Source: Austropuccinia psidii (Eukaryota; Basidiomycota; Pucciniomycetes; Pucciniales; Sphaerophragmiaceae). Taken from it: 64,000 nucleotides of DNA. Positions 23,640 to 36,552 of the stretch are shown here, piece by piece. The position numbers and the translations under genes were made by a program. Where the stretch lies: assembly GCA_023105745.1 (NCBI GenBank), contig JALGQZ010000004.1, forward strand, positions 41,901,937-41,965,936, read 5' to 3'. Under the pieces are notes generated by a model, which was not told where the DNA came from, made no database searches, and worked only from the letters and a program-made list of their open reading frames with translations. Positions within the stretch are counted from its first letter, which is position 1; each line of letters opens with the position of its first letter.

Positions 23640-25027
23640 ATGATACTTATTAAGAGATGGAGGGAAACATTCTCTTACTAAATTAATTCGATGAAAAACA
23701 ATATCTAACCAACCACCTTATATTTACCAAAATAATGATTTGGAAGGCTTACAATTTGGGAAATGTGGCAAGTATGTTGAACCTTTTACAAAAGATTTCA
23801 TGGATTTATCCAAATTATTAGTGTGGAAAAAGTTTTTCAGAACAACACAAACTTAAAGCAATGTGATATTGACATTAAATTAGCTGTAGCGTTTTGCCAA
23901 TTTGGTAGCAATGGTACAGGATCTTCAGCTGGAAGGATTGGGGAACTGTTTGGAATTGGTCAGGAAACTGTCATCCTTTACACAAAAGAATAATTTCATA
24001 ATTATTGAAACACAAGTCATCTTATCTTGCATGGCACAATCATGATGAATGCAGGGAGCTATCTAAGGTGATGCAAGCAGAAGGATTTCCTTTTTGCACT
24101 GGTTTTATTGAGGGAAGCTTGATTAAATTACTTGAAAGGCCACCCAAAAGCCACACCAATTCAGATTGCCTCAGTAGATGGCCTTTGGACAATGTCAAAA
24201 GAAAACCAGCTTATGATTATGAAGTAGCTGCAAAAATTCCTATCCATTTCATGGAAATAGACAGGAGAAAGAACTTTAAATTTTCTTGATGGGAACCTGA
24301 ACTTGGTACCGCAGACAGTGATAACACTTATACAAAAGGGAAATAAACTTTAATATTGTGAATAAGACTCTCAGAACTGCATAATGAACTTTTCTATCAC
24401 AAGTTCATTTTGATAGAAAGCATAAGTATGTACCTCAACATTTTATGTAAATTGCTATATACAAATGATCAATTGTATTTTTGGGATAGCTACTTGCTTT
24501 TGATTTGAAGAAGTGTTTTTTGGGGCTTATACTTTGGTCTTCCAGGCTCAGAACATGACGCAAGAGTATTCCAGAATACAAATACTTACAAAACTCCTGA
24601 ATTATTCTCCTCAAAAAATCAATAATTAATTGAAAAAATATTAAATCTCAAATCATAATATTCCAGCATACAAATGAAATTTTAACCAAAAAATTATCAA
24701 AATAAATTTAACTATTGTCTTGCACAATCATGGGTCTGTATTGATCATTCCATTGGTATGCTCAAGGGATGCTTGTCTAGTTTACAGAAACTTCAATGTA
24801 AAATGAAAGGACCTGAATATATTCAGAATTTCATGAATTGGGTTATGAACTGTGTAATATTACATGAGTTTTTTTCACAAATTGGTGACCAATGGATCAT
24901 GCTGTATGATGATGAAGACCCAGCAGAGCTGAAAGTAATAAATAAAGGACCACTTATTGGGATAGGCCCAAATATCCAGAAAAAGCTCAAACCATTTACT
25001 TTGTATTGGTATAATAATAAATCTTAA
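23640..25027 (+). pseudogene. Harb-2 transposase relic
   Basis: Recognisable pieces are LAVAFCQFGSNGTGSS with GRIGELFGIGQETVILYT near 23880-23985, YLAWHNHDECRELSKVMQ with GFIEGSLIKLLERP (24020-24140), GLPGSEHDARVFQNT (about 24515-24580), and FNYCLAQ with HSIGMLKG and VILHEFFSQIGDQW (24710-24900). The first catalytic Asp is Glu (GFIEGS), the region with the second is degraded, and the third reads Asp for Glu (CIDHSIG). It is therefore catalytically dead. A short gypsy pol segment replaces about 30 residues near 24145-24490. The C-terminal piece 24758-25027 is a clean 89-codon frame. Confidence 0.82.
24145..24490 (+). pseudogene. Gypsy pol fragment embedded in the Harb-2 transposase
   Basis: In the same frame as the transposase before it (24005-24289), the text switches to SHTNSDCLSRWPLDNVKRK, then AAKIPIHFMEIDRRKN. 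That is the RNase H end and the linker to integrase of a second rust gypsy family, different from the element at 10253. A weaker continuation (SELHNELF-like) reaches about 24490, after which transposase text returns. No LTR, polypurine tract or duplication surrounds it. It looks like a short captured patch rather than an integrated element. Confidence 0.7.
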
Positions 25028-26323
25028 TTATTTTTTATAAACTCATGCATTTTTTAATATAGTTAATTATTTTCATTTAAAAAACCAATTCAAATGGGAT
25101 ATCATTTTTTGATTGTTTTATTCTCCTTGAATGTGGAAGCCATTCTGCCAGATTTTTTCTTTCAATTTTAATTTTTATCTTATTTTGTATTTCATTATTT
25201 TCTTTTAATTTCTGAAATGGATTCTCATTTTGAAAAAAATCCAAAACTAAGTCTCACTCTTGCAGCCTCTAGGAGGAATCATTACTCAATTTGTTTTGAT
25301 TTCTTTGTTATTTTTTTGGTAAAAAAACCAAAAGAATGAGTTTTTTTGGATTACTCTCACTTTCAATACCTCTTGGAGACCTTGCAGCTTGAAATCTATC
25401 TTTTAAGTTTTTGCTATTATTTTCTTTTGCATTTTTTGTTTTGAAAAACAAAGAAAAATAGTAAGTTGGTTTTTTTTGATTTTTTTCTTGCTTGCTCTCA
25501 CTTTCTGTATTCTTATTAATACTTTAATTTTTTTAGTTTTTTATTATTTTCTTTCTAAAAAAAGTAAGTATATTTTATTTATTTTGCTTTCACTCACTGT
25601 CAGTAACTCTAAGAGGTACTATTATCAATCTATTATTATATTTTTTTTATTTTTTTTTAAAATTCTTCTCTAAAAAAAACCCCCAAAAAATTTTTTTTTT
25701 ATTTTTGCTTGCTCTCTACTATTATTAATCTATTCTGATTTTTTTAGTTGTTTTTTTTAAATTCCTGTGAAGAAAACCCAAAAACATGCAAGTTTTCTTT
25801 TTCTTACTTTTTCTTTCTCTCTAATATTATTGATTAATTGTAAGAGGTATTTTTATTTATTTATTTTGAGTGTTTTATCATTTCCTGGAAAAAAATAGAA
25901 TCGTTTATTCAAGTAAGAAACACAAAAAACAAGTTTCTGAGGCTATTGAAAGAAAAGAAAACTGAAAGGAAAGTAAAATCATTTTATAATTCTTATTTCA
26001 TGGAATTAGAACAAAATGTTAGGAATATTATATAGGTATTGGTGGACTTATGAGATCTGTGACCATATCATATGCTGAATAGATGTTGCCTTTCATAGGA
26101 TAAAATATTTCTGATATTTGTTTCTTATTTTATTTACTTATATTAATCTTATTTATTTTATTAAATATCTTTCTTATAAAATAATGAGAAACTAACAACA
26201 TCCACCTCAAAAATGCCTCATAATTTTTGGAAATTCTGAAATTCCCTGCACAAAACGTGCGAGAAAAATTTTAAAAAAAGAAATCTGTTAATCCAGAGAT
26301 ATAATGATCTTGAAATTCAGAGG
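25028..26323 (+). other. T-rich spacer, no gene
   Basis: Long T runs and repeated ttttctttcact/cactctc motifs lie between the Harb-2 transposase and the TET-like relic. The corresponding place in Harb-3 (34828-36552) is equally T-rich. It may be the promoter and leader side of the dioxygenase gene. The ORF at 25476-25673 is low-complexity and not convincing. Confidence 0.5.
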
Positions 26324-26328
26324 GAATT

Positions 26329-28136
26329 TGTGAGCCTTAGAGGTATTTTCATATACCCAAAAGACCACAAATAACAAAATAAGATACAAATATAAATAAA
26401 ATGAATTTACTTATCTTATCAAAATGAAAATCAAAATACAAATACAAATTTATATACAAAAATAAAAACTTAATCATAATTTGAAATAAAAATTACATTA
26501 GATTTTAAAATTATGAAAATACATTTTTACTTGAAAAAATTAAGTAAAAAGGAATTTTTAATGAAATTAATGAAATTAAAATATTTTTGGTAAAAAGTTA
26601 CATAAAATATGCTATAGCTTTTTATCCAATAAATAAACATAAGAAAACTACTTCACCATTGAATCATTCATAAAAAATAAGGTGGAGTCACCTCTGAGTA
26701 AAATTTCTGTAGCTCAACTCTAAATAAGCTTAAATTAAGTTTTTAGTATTTCCTGTACAAAAGTTGAAAATCCTCAAAACCTTACTTTAATTCACATCAC
26801 ATGTGGTGTTAACCATCACTTTTTGCTTTAAAATTGAGGTGTTATGTGTAGCTTAGAAGCTGTGAAGAATTGAAGTATTTTCAATTGAAATGTCAAAATG
26901 TGTGTGTGTGTATTATATAAGTGAACTTTAATTTACTTATGAGGTATCAATTATTACAGTTGTGTACTGTAAAAACTCAATCGAATTACATATTTAAACA
27001 ATAAGTATAATACATGATGAGGAATTAAAGAAAAAATGAATTGGAAAAATTGATTCTGGGGGGGGAGAGGACTCTTGGCTCTAAGGGGGAGCCAGACCCC
27101 CAAATTTCTTTCTGACAGGCGGGAGATGTCAAAATCAATGCAAAAGTTCATCACTTTTGGCCTGGAATTGAGTCACAGGGTCTGTGTCTCAATTGATGAT
27201 GAGGTTTTGTTACCAACCAGGGCAGTTATAACTGTTTGCAAGAGGGTAAAACTACCCTTAAGCCAAAAAAAATCTTGATAAAAATGGTTTTAACTGGTTT
27301 ATACATCTCTTAAATGAATTCTGACATGTTTTGAAGGCTCTAGACCAGGTATTACTATAGTAACGGCTGATTTAAGGGTCTAAAATGGCTAAAACCAGTG
27401 CTTTTTTGGTCTAAACCAGGGTTCAATGATGCCATAATTGGCTTTTCTGGTGTCAGAGTGTTTCACACGACTTACAATAGTAAATCTTACTTTTGGAGTA
27501 AGCAAATTGATGGCTATAAAAGAATGTCTTCTTTGCCCCACTTATCTCTTCATGTTAGAATCTTTTCCTTTTATAATCAGTTTAAACACTGTTAAGCAAA
27601 TCAATGAAGGATTTCAACCACCCTTTTTGAATCATTTTCAACCTTTTAACCACGTGAAAAATCATTATAATAATTGTTTGTAACTCTTATAATCATTTTT
27701 ACCCCTGAACCACCTCATAAGTGAATTAAAGCATCTTTCATCACTGTTAACTTTGTCACTTTGTTTCCAAATCCACTCTGGTCACTTTTGGGAAGTTTTT
27801 CTCTTTAAATACCTTTTCAAAGACCTTTTTCTTTAATTAATTGCTTTCAGCTCCTTGCTCAATTAATTCCAATTGAAATTGCTCTTGAAGAAATTTCTTA
27901 TGTTGCCTTAAATATCTCTTGTAGAGTATTTTTGGATAAATTTTTATTGTTGGTAAAACAATAAATCTTCATAATATTGTTCTTTTATACTTATAAGTTT
28001 CAAAAAAATGAAATTAGCATTTTTTCTCTTAAAAATACTATTTCATACTATTTTTAATCACTTTTTACCTTATACACATTTTGAGGACAGGAAAAGTACT
28101 TGATTTTTAATCAAAGTTTCATATCCACACCTCACA
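26329..28136 (+). mobile_element. Solo LTR-A inside Harb-2
   Basis: A full 1808-base LTR-A from TGTGAGCC to ACCTCACA, with an exact GAATT target duplication at 26324-26328 and 28137-28141 and no interior. It is the product of LTR-LTR recombination of a gypsy element inserted after Harb-2. TATA box at 27514-27522. It carries a (GT)n run near 26900. Confidence 0.92.
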
Positions 28137-28310
28137 GAATTTTTCATTTTTAAAGAATTAAAATCAATCACACACTATTTTCTGTAAGTCCACCCTTGTC
28201 TGTGCCCCAAATAAAATTTTAATTGCTATAAAAAATTTCATACCATTTTCTCAAATGACTCCAGAAGATTAAATTGAATGCAATCACATTTCACACACCT
28301 TATTTCAGGA

Positions 28311-28988
28311 GAAAAAGTACTTAAAGCCAGTAAAAGCAATAAGATGATACTCTCAGGTAAAATTTGGCCTTTTGGATGGCTGAAATAAATCACAAAGAAT
28401 GAAATAACTGTATTTTTTGGATCAACAAGTAAGATCAAAAAACATATCAAAGATTGTAATAATTTGGAACCAATTCTAGCCAGGCTAGGACTTCAACTTT
28501 AAAAAAATCAAGATAAATCCTCTGGACTTTTTACTGAAGCCCAACAAAATCTTCTAAATACTTTCATTCCATTGTTTTCAAAAACTATTCATTATGATGT
28601 AAATCCTCAATACTTTGCATAATCTTCAACATTAACCAAAAATAGATTTTCCAATAAGCCACATAAAGACTTTGATTATTCAGCTATGGCAGTTTTATAG
28701 TGGATGCAAGTTTATAAAATAAATGGATCACTCAATAAAAGTCCAACTGAGAAAGTGTCAAATGGGAATTTTATATTTTCTAAAAATGACTTTGCAGTTG
28801 ATTTTTCTCAAAGTAATGGAATAAGTCAAATCATTTGGAGGGCCAAGGAATTTATTCATTATACTGAAAGCTCTATTGATACTAGTACTGATACATGGTT
28901 GGAAATTTCTTTGAATGTCTCCAAAGGATTAAAAAGTTTTTGTACTTCCCATGATATTAAGGCTGATAATTTTTTCCAGATTAACTAG
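28311..28988 (+). pseudogene. TET/JBP-like 2OG-Fe(II) dioxygenase relic of Harb-2
   Basis: Rust fungi have large TET/JBP-like families whose members oxidise 5-methylcytosine in related proteins. Here the frame through 28500-28988 is interrupted only by TAA near 28618 and TAG at 28698-28700. It shows an H-x-D iron motif (PHKDFDY, His at 28662-28664 and Asp at 28668-28670), then VSNGNFIFSKNDFAVDF, SQIIWRAKEFIHYTE with the second iron-binding His, and a C-terminal SLNVSKGLKSF. Upstream, 28311-28500 gives GKIWPFGW, typical of the N-terminal part. The fold and metal ligands seem intact apart from the stops. It points toward the Myb-like relic 300 bases downstream. Activity on DNA is inferred from the family only. 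Confidence 0.68.
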
Positions 28989-29289
28989 CGTTTTTATTGT
29001 CTTATTTTAGATATTAATCCCCAATCATAGCTATTAAATCCTGTATATAATAAATAAATCACCACTCATGACTATTTGAATTTACATAAAAAATGAAATT
29101 AAAAAGCCCTATGGATTTCAAAAATCATCTCAGGTTTTTGTTTTGAATTTAATCCTGAAACATCAAAAAAGTACTTCATATATACTGAATTGAAATGTGC
29201 TGAAGTGAAAAAAAAAATTACTATTGTATTGATAAAATCGATTCTTGTTGATTAAATTCATAATTGAATCCAGTTCTTTTTCTGACTGA

Positions 29290-30594
29290 TTTTATTGTAA
29301 CACTGCAATGGTAAGCTCATTTTGAGAATTGAATTGAACAAACATCTTGTACTCTTCAAAATAGCTCTGCATTTTCCTTTTTGTTTTCTGAATTTAATTC
29401 ATTCTCCTTTTTTCCCTTAGAAAAATATTTGTATTTGTTTCTGGATTTCAGCCTTCTCAAGCTTCTTAGTTTCAACCTCCTTCTCCTCTTTCCACTTTGT
29501 TTTCTCCCAATATAAACTTTCAATCTCACTTGTATTCCATTCTATTAAATATAATAATCTCAGATAAGCTCTATTTCCATATATCAAAATTTATTACTAC
29601 TAACCCTCATGGAATTCATTCAATAAAGGTGCATATGATAAAATTGAGGTACTTTCATTTTTTTGATTAACCACTTTTGTTACTCTAATTATTTAATGAT
29701 TCATGCTTTATAGTACTTGATGAAAGAGTGGAAAGGACAGGATTTACAGATTATTCCACTTTTCCTTCCTCATTAAAACCATCATCAGTAATATCCATAA
29801 AAAAAGCTGGATCAATCTGTGAAGCTACTTAATGGGTACACTTTTTGCCTCTATTTGTCTAAATTCCAAAATTATTAGAAAAATGTGAGAAATAATTTAA
29901 AATAGGGATAACATATAGCATTTACTTGCTATTGATCCTTTTCAATAGATACATAGAAATATGCTTAATTGTTTTAGTTATCATTTGGCTTTTATTGGAA
30001 GATATGTGCATCTTGTAGCTAACAATCTACCAATTAATTTGAGTCTTTCCTGAAAATATAAAGGAGATGTCACATAATTCATTACAATCAAAATATTTAC
30101 AAATATAAATTGAATCATAAAAATTCATATTTGGAATATAACAAATAGCCATTGAATTTATATTTTTCTTGTTGCCAAAATTCTCATCTATTTTCTGATA
30201 GCATGGGAAAAAAAGTTCCAGTTTTGGGCCATTGTATGAATACCCTTTTTGTTATAATAATAAGTAGCTCCTGCCCCAGTGGAGCTGTCAAAATTCTTCA
30301 CTGAAATATATTTCTTTTTAAAATTGTGCCATTGGGCTTTCATATTTTTTGGTGTAAGCTTCAATTAATTTTTGGATCTGTTGTTGACTTCATTTTATAT
30401 CAATTGAAATCAAATTTTCTTTGATAATGGTGGGTGCCCAGCTGAGGTATTTTCAGAAGTTCCAAAAAGGCGTTGAAATTCTCTTTCACTGTAAGACAGT
30501 TTATTATAAAAAAATAATCATAATTTTTAGGATTTACAGAGGATTTTGAATAAGCCTTAGATACATTTTTAGATGAGGAATGTTTTGGTGGCAT
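29290..30594 (-). pseudogene. Myb/SANT-like accessory protein relic of Harb-2
   Basis: From an ATG at 30594 the protein begins MPPKHSSSKNVSKAYSKSS, then ELLKIPQLGTHHYQRKFDFN and a stop near 30400. Later frames give ALIEAYTKKYES-type text, FFPCYQKIDENFGNKKNI near 30170, and a charged coiled coil WEKTKWKEEKEVETKKLEK near 29480-29540. The same CxxYxxMDxLFGxKPN and coiled-coil signature occurs at 33840-34827 and 57650-63000, so it is a repeated family. The role is inferred: DNA-binding partner of the Harbinger transposase. It starts about 290 bases inside the right end of the transposon. Confidence 0.62.
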
Positions 30595-30890
30595 GGGATC
30601 GCAATCTCAATGGATAATATCAATATGGAAGATAACTGAGAGGTTGTATTTTTTCACTTCAATGATAATTCATTCTAAGGATGAGAATTTCTTCTCTTGA
30701 GGTTATGTTTTTAAACCTAGCTTTTCTCATCTACAAAATACCAAGATTTAATTTATATGAAAATTTATCTTTTAAAAGTTCAATTTTGCATGTGATTTAA
30801 CTCCAAAAAGTTGATATACATAAATGTGTTTTTAGCTCAAGATCTCACATTTAATCAACTCAATATTTTTCAGCACTGAGGCGGGCTATT

Positions 30891-33304
30891 TTAGATATAA
30901 TACATAATTTTTTTCATTCAATTGTCATATTTTGTCTTCTAAATTAATTTATTTAATAAAAAAACTATTAAAATCATAAATTATTCACAGTTTCAATAAG
31001 AAACGACTTCAATATATTTCATAATAACATTAATCATATTTAAAATAAAATTTACCAAAAAAAAGTTAGAAATATTAATCTTTTTTATTTAATCTTCAAA
31101 TAATATGATTCAATTGAATTTATTTTTTATGATAAATTACTTTATTAATCCTTGAAAATATATTGAGCTTATTTTAAACATATTTAAATCTAACTTATTA
31201 GATAAAAACCAAATTTCAATAAATTTAATGAAATGAAGATGAGATCAATAAGTCATAGTAGCCTTTAGATATTGATACAAAAGAACTGGTATAGGAACAA
31301 ACATAGTAAGTCACTTCAAGAAATCTAATAATTCACTTTTTGAGTTAGGAATAGGTCGATTATTTCATAAATAAGGTAAATCTAAATTTTAGAATAATTA
31401 TCACAGTTGTATATCTTCTCAGAAGAGAAATGTGTTTTAAATTGACCATATACTGTAAAAATATATAACATAACCTCAAACAGGCGCAAAGACTTGTAAA
31501 AGTAATTTTAAGGGAATTTAAGAAGATTTATTATCTATAATTAATAATTTTATAGACATTTCAGTTATATTATAACACTCTATGGACTATGCAAATCCTC
31601 TATGATTATTATAAATCAAGCTTTCTATACTGATATACTATAATATAATTATTAGAGATTCCAAAAGATAATTGAGAATATTACCTAAAAGCAAAGAAAC
31701 AGCTTCATTAATGAGTAAATTTCCCATAATTTGTATATTTATAGGATTTGGGAAACAATTTGAGACCATTTATCATATGTTTTGGACTGATATTGTTTTT
31801 ATATGACTATATAGTAGGAATATTATAGTCTATTGAGAATTCTCATTATTAATTACCTCCCTTTTAGTAATTTATATTTTTCAATTGATGAAGAACATGT
31901 ATTAATTCATAAAGATCCAATAAATACCCCCAATTTCTACATTTAATCAGCTATGGTATACTAGCGGCCTTATCCATCATGGATATTACTTGGAATAATG
32001 AGTTGAGTAAATTTAGAAAGTATATATTAATAATTAGTTTTTTCTGGAAGAAGATACTTAAAGCTACTCCTCATATATCTTCTACAGTTTCAAGTATATG
32101 TGAAGAGCTATTTACTTCAATTTATCATAAGTGAAACTATATGGCCATATTTATGGAAAAAGACATCATAATTAATTATCAATGTGCTATTTTATTAATC
32201 TAAAGAGTTTAATGATAAAATCTCACTCCACATTGGTTAAATAATCTCGCTTAAATTGAATATTTCGATTAATTGAGAGTTCTCACTTTCAGAACTGTAA
32301 GAATTCCAACACATATGCTCTTAGTAATTTTAAAATTGAAAATAAAAGAAAATAAGGTGGCTAGATACCTTTTTTTGAATAAAAAAACTTATTAAATAGA
32401 ATAAAAATAATACAAAATCCAAAAGACACTTTTGATCATTATTTGTGATTTTAAAAAATTTAAGTTGGAGGTTGATTGAATGAGAGTAAATATTGAGCTC
32501 TTACAGGAAATGTGAGAGTTCACATATATTCAGTGCATATTTTAGGTGAAGAACTTATTTAATTGAAATTCTGATTGGGAAAAAATTCAAAAGACAATTT
32601 GAACTGATTATAGGTTTTTTCCTAAAAACAAATATTATTTAATATTTATGATGAATTTCCTTATGATTAATACGACAAAAAGAGAGTGTGCTGATAGTTA
32701 AAAAAATATAACTTTTCATTTTTTTTGCAAAAATGAGTAAATAATGAGTGAAAAAAATGTAAATTATTATAAAAAATAATTTCACTGTTACCAAAAATTC
32801 CAGAATTGGAAATATCCTTTCCTATTTAAAAAAATTCATTGAGTTTTAAAAAAAGAGGTTTACCTTCAAGGTATATGTTTTCAATGAAATCAGAATCTAG
32901 TATATAAAATGAAGGATGATAGAAAAAGGATAATTTCCATGAGAAATTGAAAAACAAAATCACAAGAATTTTGAATAATACATAGTTTGGCCAAGAAGAT
33001 AAAAATAAAATTTGAATTCCAATGACAAAAATGATGAAAATGGAAGCAAATAAAAAATACCCAATGTATGATGGTTCAAACTAAAATATTCCAAAAAGAC
33101 AGAAAAAGGGCTTTCAGGTCAGCTTGAAAAAGTTTCCATCATTAATTTGGACTCAGAAGCTATTATAAATGAATATGGAATATAATAGCATTTGGTAAAA
33201 AAAAACTCTGGATTTATACTGATATTATAGGATCAAATTTTCTAATTAATTATACTAATTTAAGCTGACCTTTAGAGTAATAAAAGCTCAGAAAAAGAGG
33301 AAGA
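30891..33304. other. AT-rich intergenic sequence, nothing recognised
   Basis: There are no ORFs above 60 codons, no LTR ends and no coding similarity that I can see on either strand. It may contain fragments too decayed to place. Confidence 0.6.
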
Positions 33305-33839
33305 ATAGGGGGTTTCAAAGTCACTAAATCCCACCTTAAAATAAAATGGTATTTGGCTTTCAAATCCCAACACTAAAACCTGGGTTTTGAATGTGTAAAT
33401 CACATGGAATTTTAACTGAGTCCCCTGGTATTTTCACCAAATCACATGAATCTGGGATTTCAGCTTTCAACCTAACCCATATGATGATTCACAATTCACA
33501 AGTCATAGCTGTACAACATATTCTTACACACTCCATTTTTGACAATCAGACCTAAAAGCTCACCATCAATTTATATTTCTTCATCCATATAATAATGCCT
33601 TGTTCCAAAGCAAAAAACATCAAGTAATATTTGAAGATCACCTCCAGCCTTCTGTGTCCATAATTTCACTTAATCCATACAGATTATTTAACAATAATCA
33701 ATTGGCTTTCAATAAAGTCAAATTATGAGTCATTCTTTGGTACTAGTGGCTCAAATTCAATTGGAAGGCCACATTTATCAAAAAAGCATGGGTTTTAGCT
33801 TATTTCTATTTGGTTCAGAAAAAATTATAATATTGGCTA

Positions 33840-34827
33840 AAACTTATCTCAAGAAGCATCCAAGATCAATGGTGAAAATTTAAAAAGAATCAAATGGCAG
33901 AAAAAAATTCAAAAACTCAATGAGGGCTGGACCAACCAAAGAAGATGAGAGTAAAGGTAGCAAATCAATGAGTGATAAGCTTGAAGGTATGTTTCCTTGA
34001 TATTTTGAAATGGAGGCGCTCTTTTTCCACAAGCCCAATATCACTCCCATTGAAAGCTATTATTTGTAAGAAAAAGAAAGCTTAAGTGGTGATTATGATG
34101 ATGAAATTTCAATAAATAATGTAATTCATCATCCATTTTGCTTTTTAACTGATATTATGCAACATAATTTGAATTTGAAAGGGGAATAATTGTTTGTAAT
34201 TACCTTTCAATCTTGATCCTTTGCTTAATAATGATTCTGACTTTGTTAAAGTTGAAAACCTCCATGATGAATCAGTGAGTATTCTTAAGCCCAAAATTTT
34301 TGAAATACAATGTTAATTATTGGTTCTTTGAACAGGTAAGTCAATCGGTAACACATTCAACACAAAAGAATAATCAAGAATTTAACCCAAACTTTAATGA
34401 AAAGAGTGGATATAGGAAAAGATCAATGGATATGTTTGCACCTACAGATGCAAATTTTCTTGAATCACAGAAAAAGGGTATTTCTTGAAATTATTGTTAC
34501 TCTTACCAATCCTACTGGCAAAAAATATGGATCTTAGCCCATGAAGAAAGTGATAATGCTTGTTTGGAGTAGTACAAGGAGAGGTGGAATGAAGAGAAAG
34601 TGAGGAATATTTAAAATAAATGGTTTGAAGAAGTGAAGTTACAAAAACAAATGGATTTTGATGAGAAAAAATACAACATGAAATACAAATTTGAAAAAGA
34701 AAAGTGGAATTGTGAATTGGATCTGGAGGAAAAGAAATTCCAGATGGATCTCACTATAGCAGCATTATCATCAAGCAGGCCAATTTCAGAGATCAAATTT
34801 ATTCTGACATTAATTAATAAAAAATAA
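33840..34827 (+). pseudogene. Myb/SANT-like accessory protein relic of Harb-3
   Basis: The readable pieces are SMSDKLEGMFPXYFEMEALF followed by HKPNITPIE (33960-34060, X is a stop), GDYDDE, a Ser/Asn-rich middle (34300-34488), NACLE then YKERWNEEKV near 34555, and the coiled coil 34633-34827 (QKQMDFDEKKYNMKYKFEKE, ending in SSSRPISEIKFILTLI). The last piece resembles the C-terminal helix seen in the other copies. The N-terminal DNA-binding region should lie in 33340-33840 but is unreadable. Likely role as for the Harb-2 copy. It points inward from the left end. Confidence 0.62.
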
Positions 34828-36552
34828 TGTTTCATCATAATGTATTAGGTATAAATGAGTTAATTTTTATTTGGTAATGCATAAATACAACATATCAAAT
34901 ATTAACTAGTTCCAAGAAATGATAAATGCACTTATACATTGAGGTAAAGGCATTAATTTGTTGGTTATGATGAAAATTTGTTACCCAGAGTTTATCCCCT
35001 GTGTCATTTGAATTCCAAAGAGTAATGTGTAACTGGAATTTTATTTAAAAAAGTTCAATTTTAAATTCAAATTGAACCATTGGGCTGAGTCAGACAAAGT
35101 GTTGATCAATTTTCATCTGGAGGGATATTTGAGGTGCTATAATTTTAAATTGGGTGTTTTAAAAAATACATTTTATGTTTATTTGAAATTGGGACACAAA
35201 TTTCAAATTGGATCTTTCATTTAAAAATTGAAATTGTGGAAAATTCTGCACTGAAATTTTATTTCCCAAAAACCAATTACACCTTTTTTGAAAGTTCAAT
35301 TTAATTGTTCCCTCTTATTTTTCTTTTTCTTTTTTTTCAATTTTTTACAAATGAAATTTTATTGCTTCCTCTTATTTTAAATTTAATATTTCTTTTTCCT
35401 AATTTTCCATTTCAATTACCCCACTTTTTTTGCACCAAAAAACTGGTATTTATTTCAATTTCTCACTCACAGATCTCCCCAAAACTGATTCTTTTTTTTA
35501 GATTTTCAAAGCTTTTTTTTTAATTTCTTATTTTAATTATAGAAAAAATTCAGGTAATTTTTTTATTTCTCTTCATCCTCTTATGTTTAACCAGCATCAT
35601 CATCATCATCCTATATCCACCTCACACCCACCCTTTCCAAGTCCAACTCCCCCATCATCCATCACCCACCCAACCCTCCCACCAAAGTCCATCAATATCA
35701 CCTAGAAACGCCCAAATATCACTCTGGGAGGTTTTAGGCAATCTACCACCAAAAACAATCTAAATCAATGTGTAATCGATTCCAGGATTTTTTTAATTAT
35801 TACTTCTCAATGGCCCCCAATCAGGACGTTAAGATTTTTTTAATTGGTTTTAATCATCCATCATGATGAAAACCAACATTTTTTTCTTCCAAAATGATCC
35901 AAATCAATTCAGAAACAATTCCACTCTTTTTTTTTGAATTTTACTTGTTAATAGCCTCCAATCAGGCAATTGAAGTTTCTTTAAAAAAATTCTTCTTTCT
36001 TCCTCATGTTTTCTGACCATTGGTTTTTTTGTGTTTTTTTACTCCCTTCATTATAAATACTAACCAATTAATTTTTTTTCATTATCTTATGATGATTACT
36101 GATCATCATCATTTCTTTTGAATTTCTTGCTGATAATGATAAATCATTCTAATCTTTTCTTAATTTTTTTTTATTTTCTGATGATAATGACTGATGATTA
36201 TTTTTTTAAATTCTTTTCATTTCTTCATGATAATGACTGAAAATCCTGTTTTTTTGTTTCCTTTTTATTTCTTCATAATTATGAATTCAGTGCTGGTTAC
36301 TGTGATTAACTTTCATTTGTTTTTTCAACTCTTTGAATTATTTTTTAACATAGGGGTGGATTATTTATAAGGGTTTGTTTTGCAATGTCATTTTATATCA
36401 CTCCCCTTCCATCATTGTTTAAATTAAAAAAATCTCCTGCTCTCTCTCTCAAAAATCATTCTGATGATGTCATTGTTAGGACTAAAGCAGATTAAGTACA
36501 TAATCAGAATGATTTTAAAGATGATGACACTCTTATTACTCCTCTTGATGTC
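34828..36552 (+). promoter_or_regulatory. T-rich spacer, likely leader/promoter of the TET-like gene
   Basis: Long T and CT tracts, a catcatcatcatcatc run near 35595, CA/CC-rich tttccaagtccaactcccccatc around 35630, and a degenerate tandem repeat near 36110-36290. No protein is recognisable; the frame at 35305-35523 is low-complexity. Its position upstream of the TET-like start, repeated in Harb-2, suggests regulatory function by analogy only. Confidence 0.4.
36105..36290 (+). repeat. Degenerate tandem repeat (gataatga units)
   Basis: Three to four loose copies of a 50-60 base unit have the pattern ttctt-gataatgactga separated by T-rich stretches (for example near 36131, 36180 and 36228). 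No function is apparent. Confidence 0.5.

Larger units (their letters stand above)
23362..30887 (+). mobile_element. Harb-2: Harbinger-type transposon with TET-like gene
   Basis: The ends are AGCCCCCCTCCAAGTTGG and, read from the right, AGCCCGCCTCAGTGCTGA. The terminal 11 bases match except one, flanked by ATT at 23359-23361 and 30888-30890. In order it contains a transposase relic (+), a T-rich spacer, a solo LTR-A inserted later, a TET/JBP-like dioxygenase relic (+), and a Myb/SANT-like relic (-). Without the LTR it is about 5.7 kb, close to the 6.0 kb of Harb-3. Confidence 0.68.

Noticed and set aside
23463..23640. CRISPR or other short spaced repeats
   Set aside because: Repeated ctcaa words here and elsewhere are irregular AT-rich microsequence. 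The genome is eukaryotic, and no regular repeat-spacer unit exists in the window.
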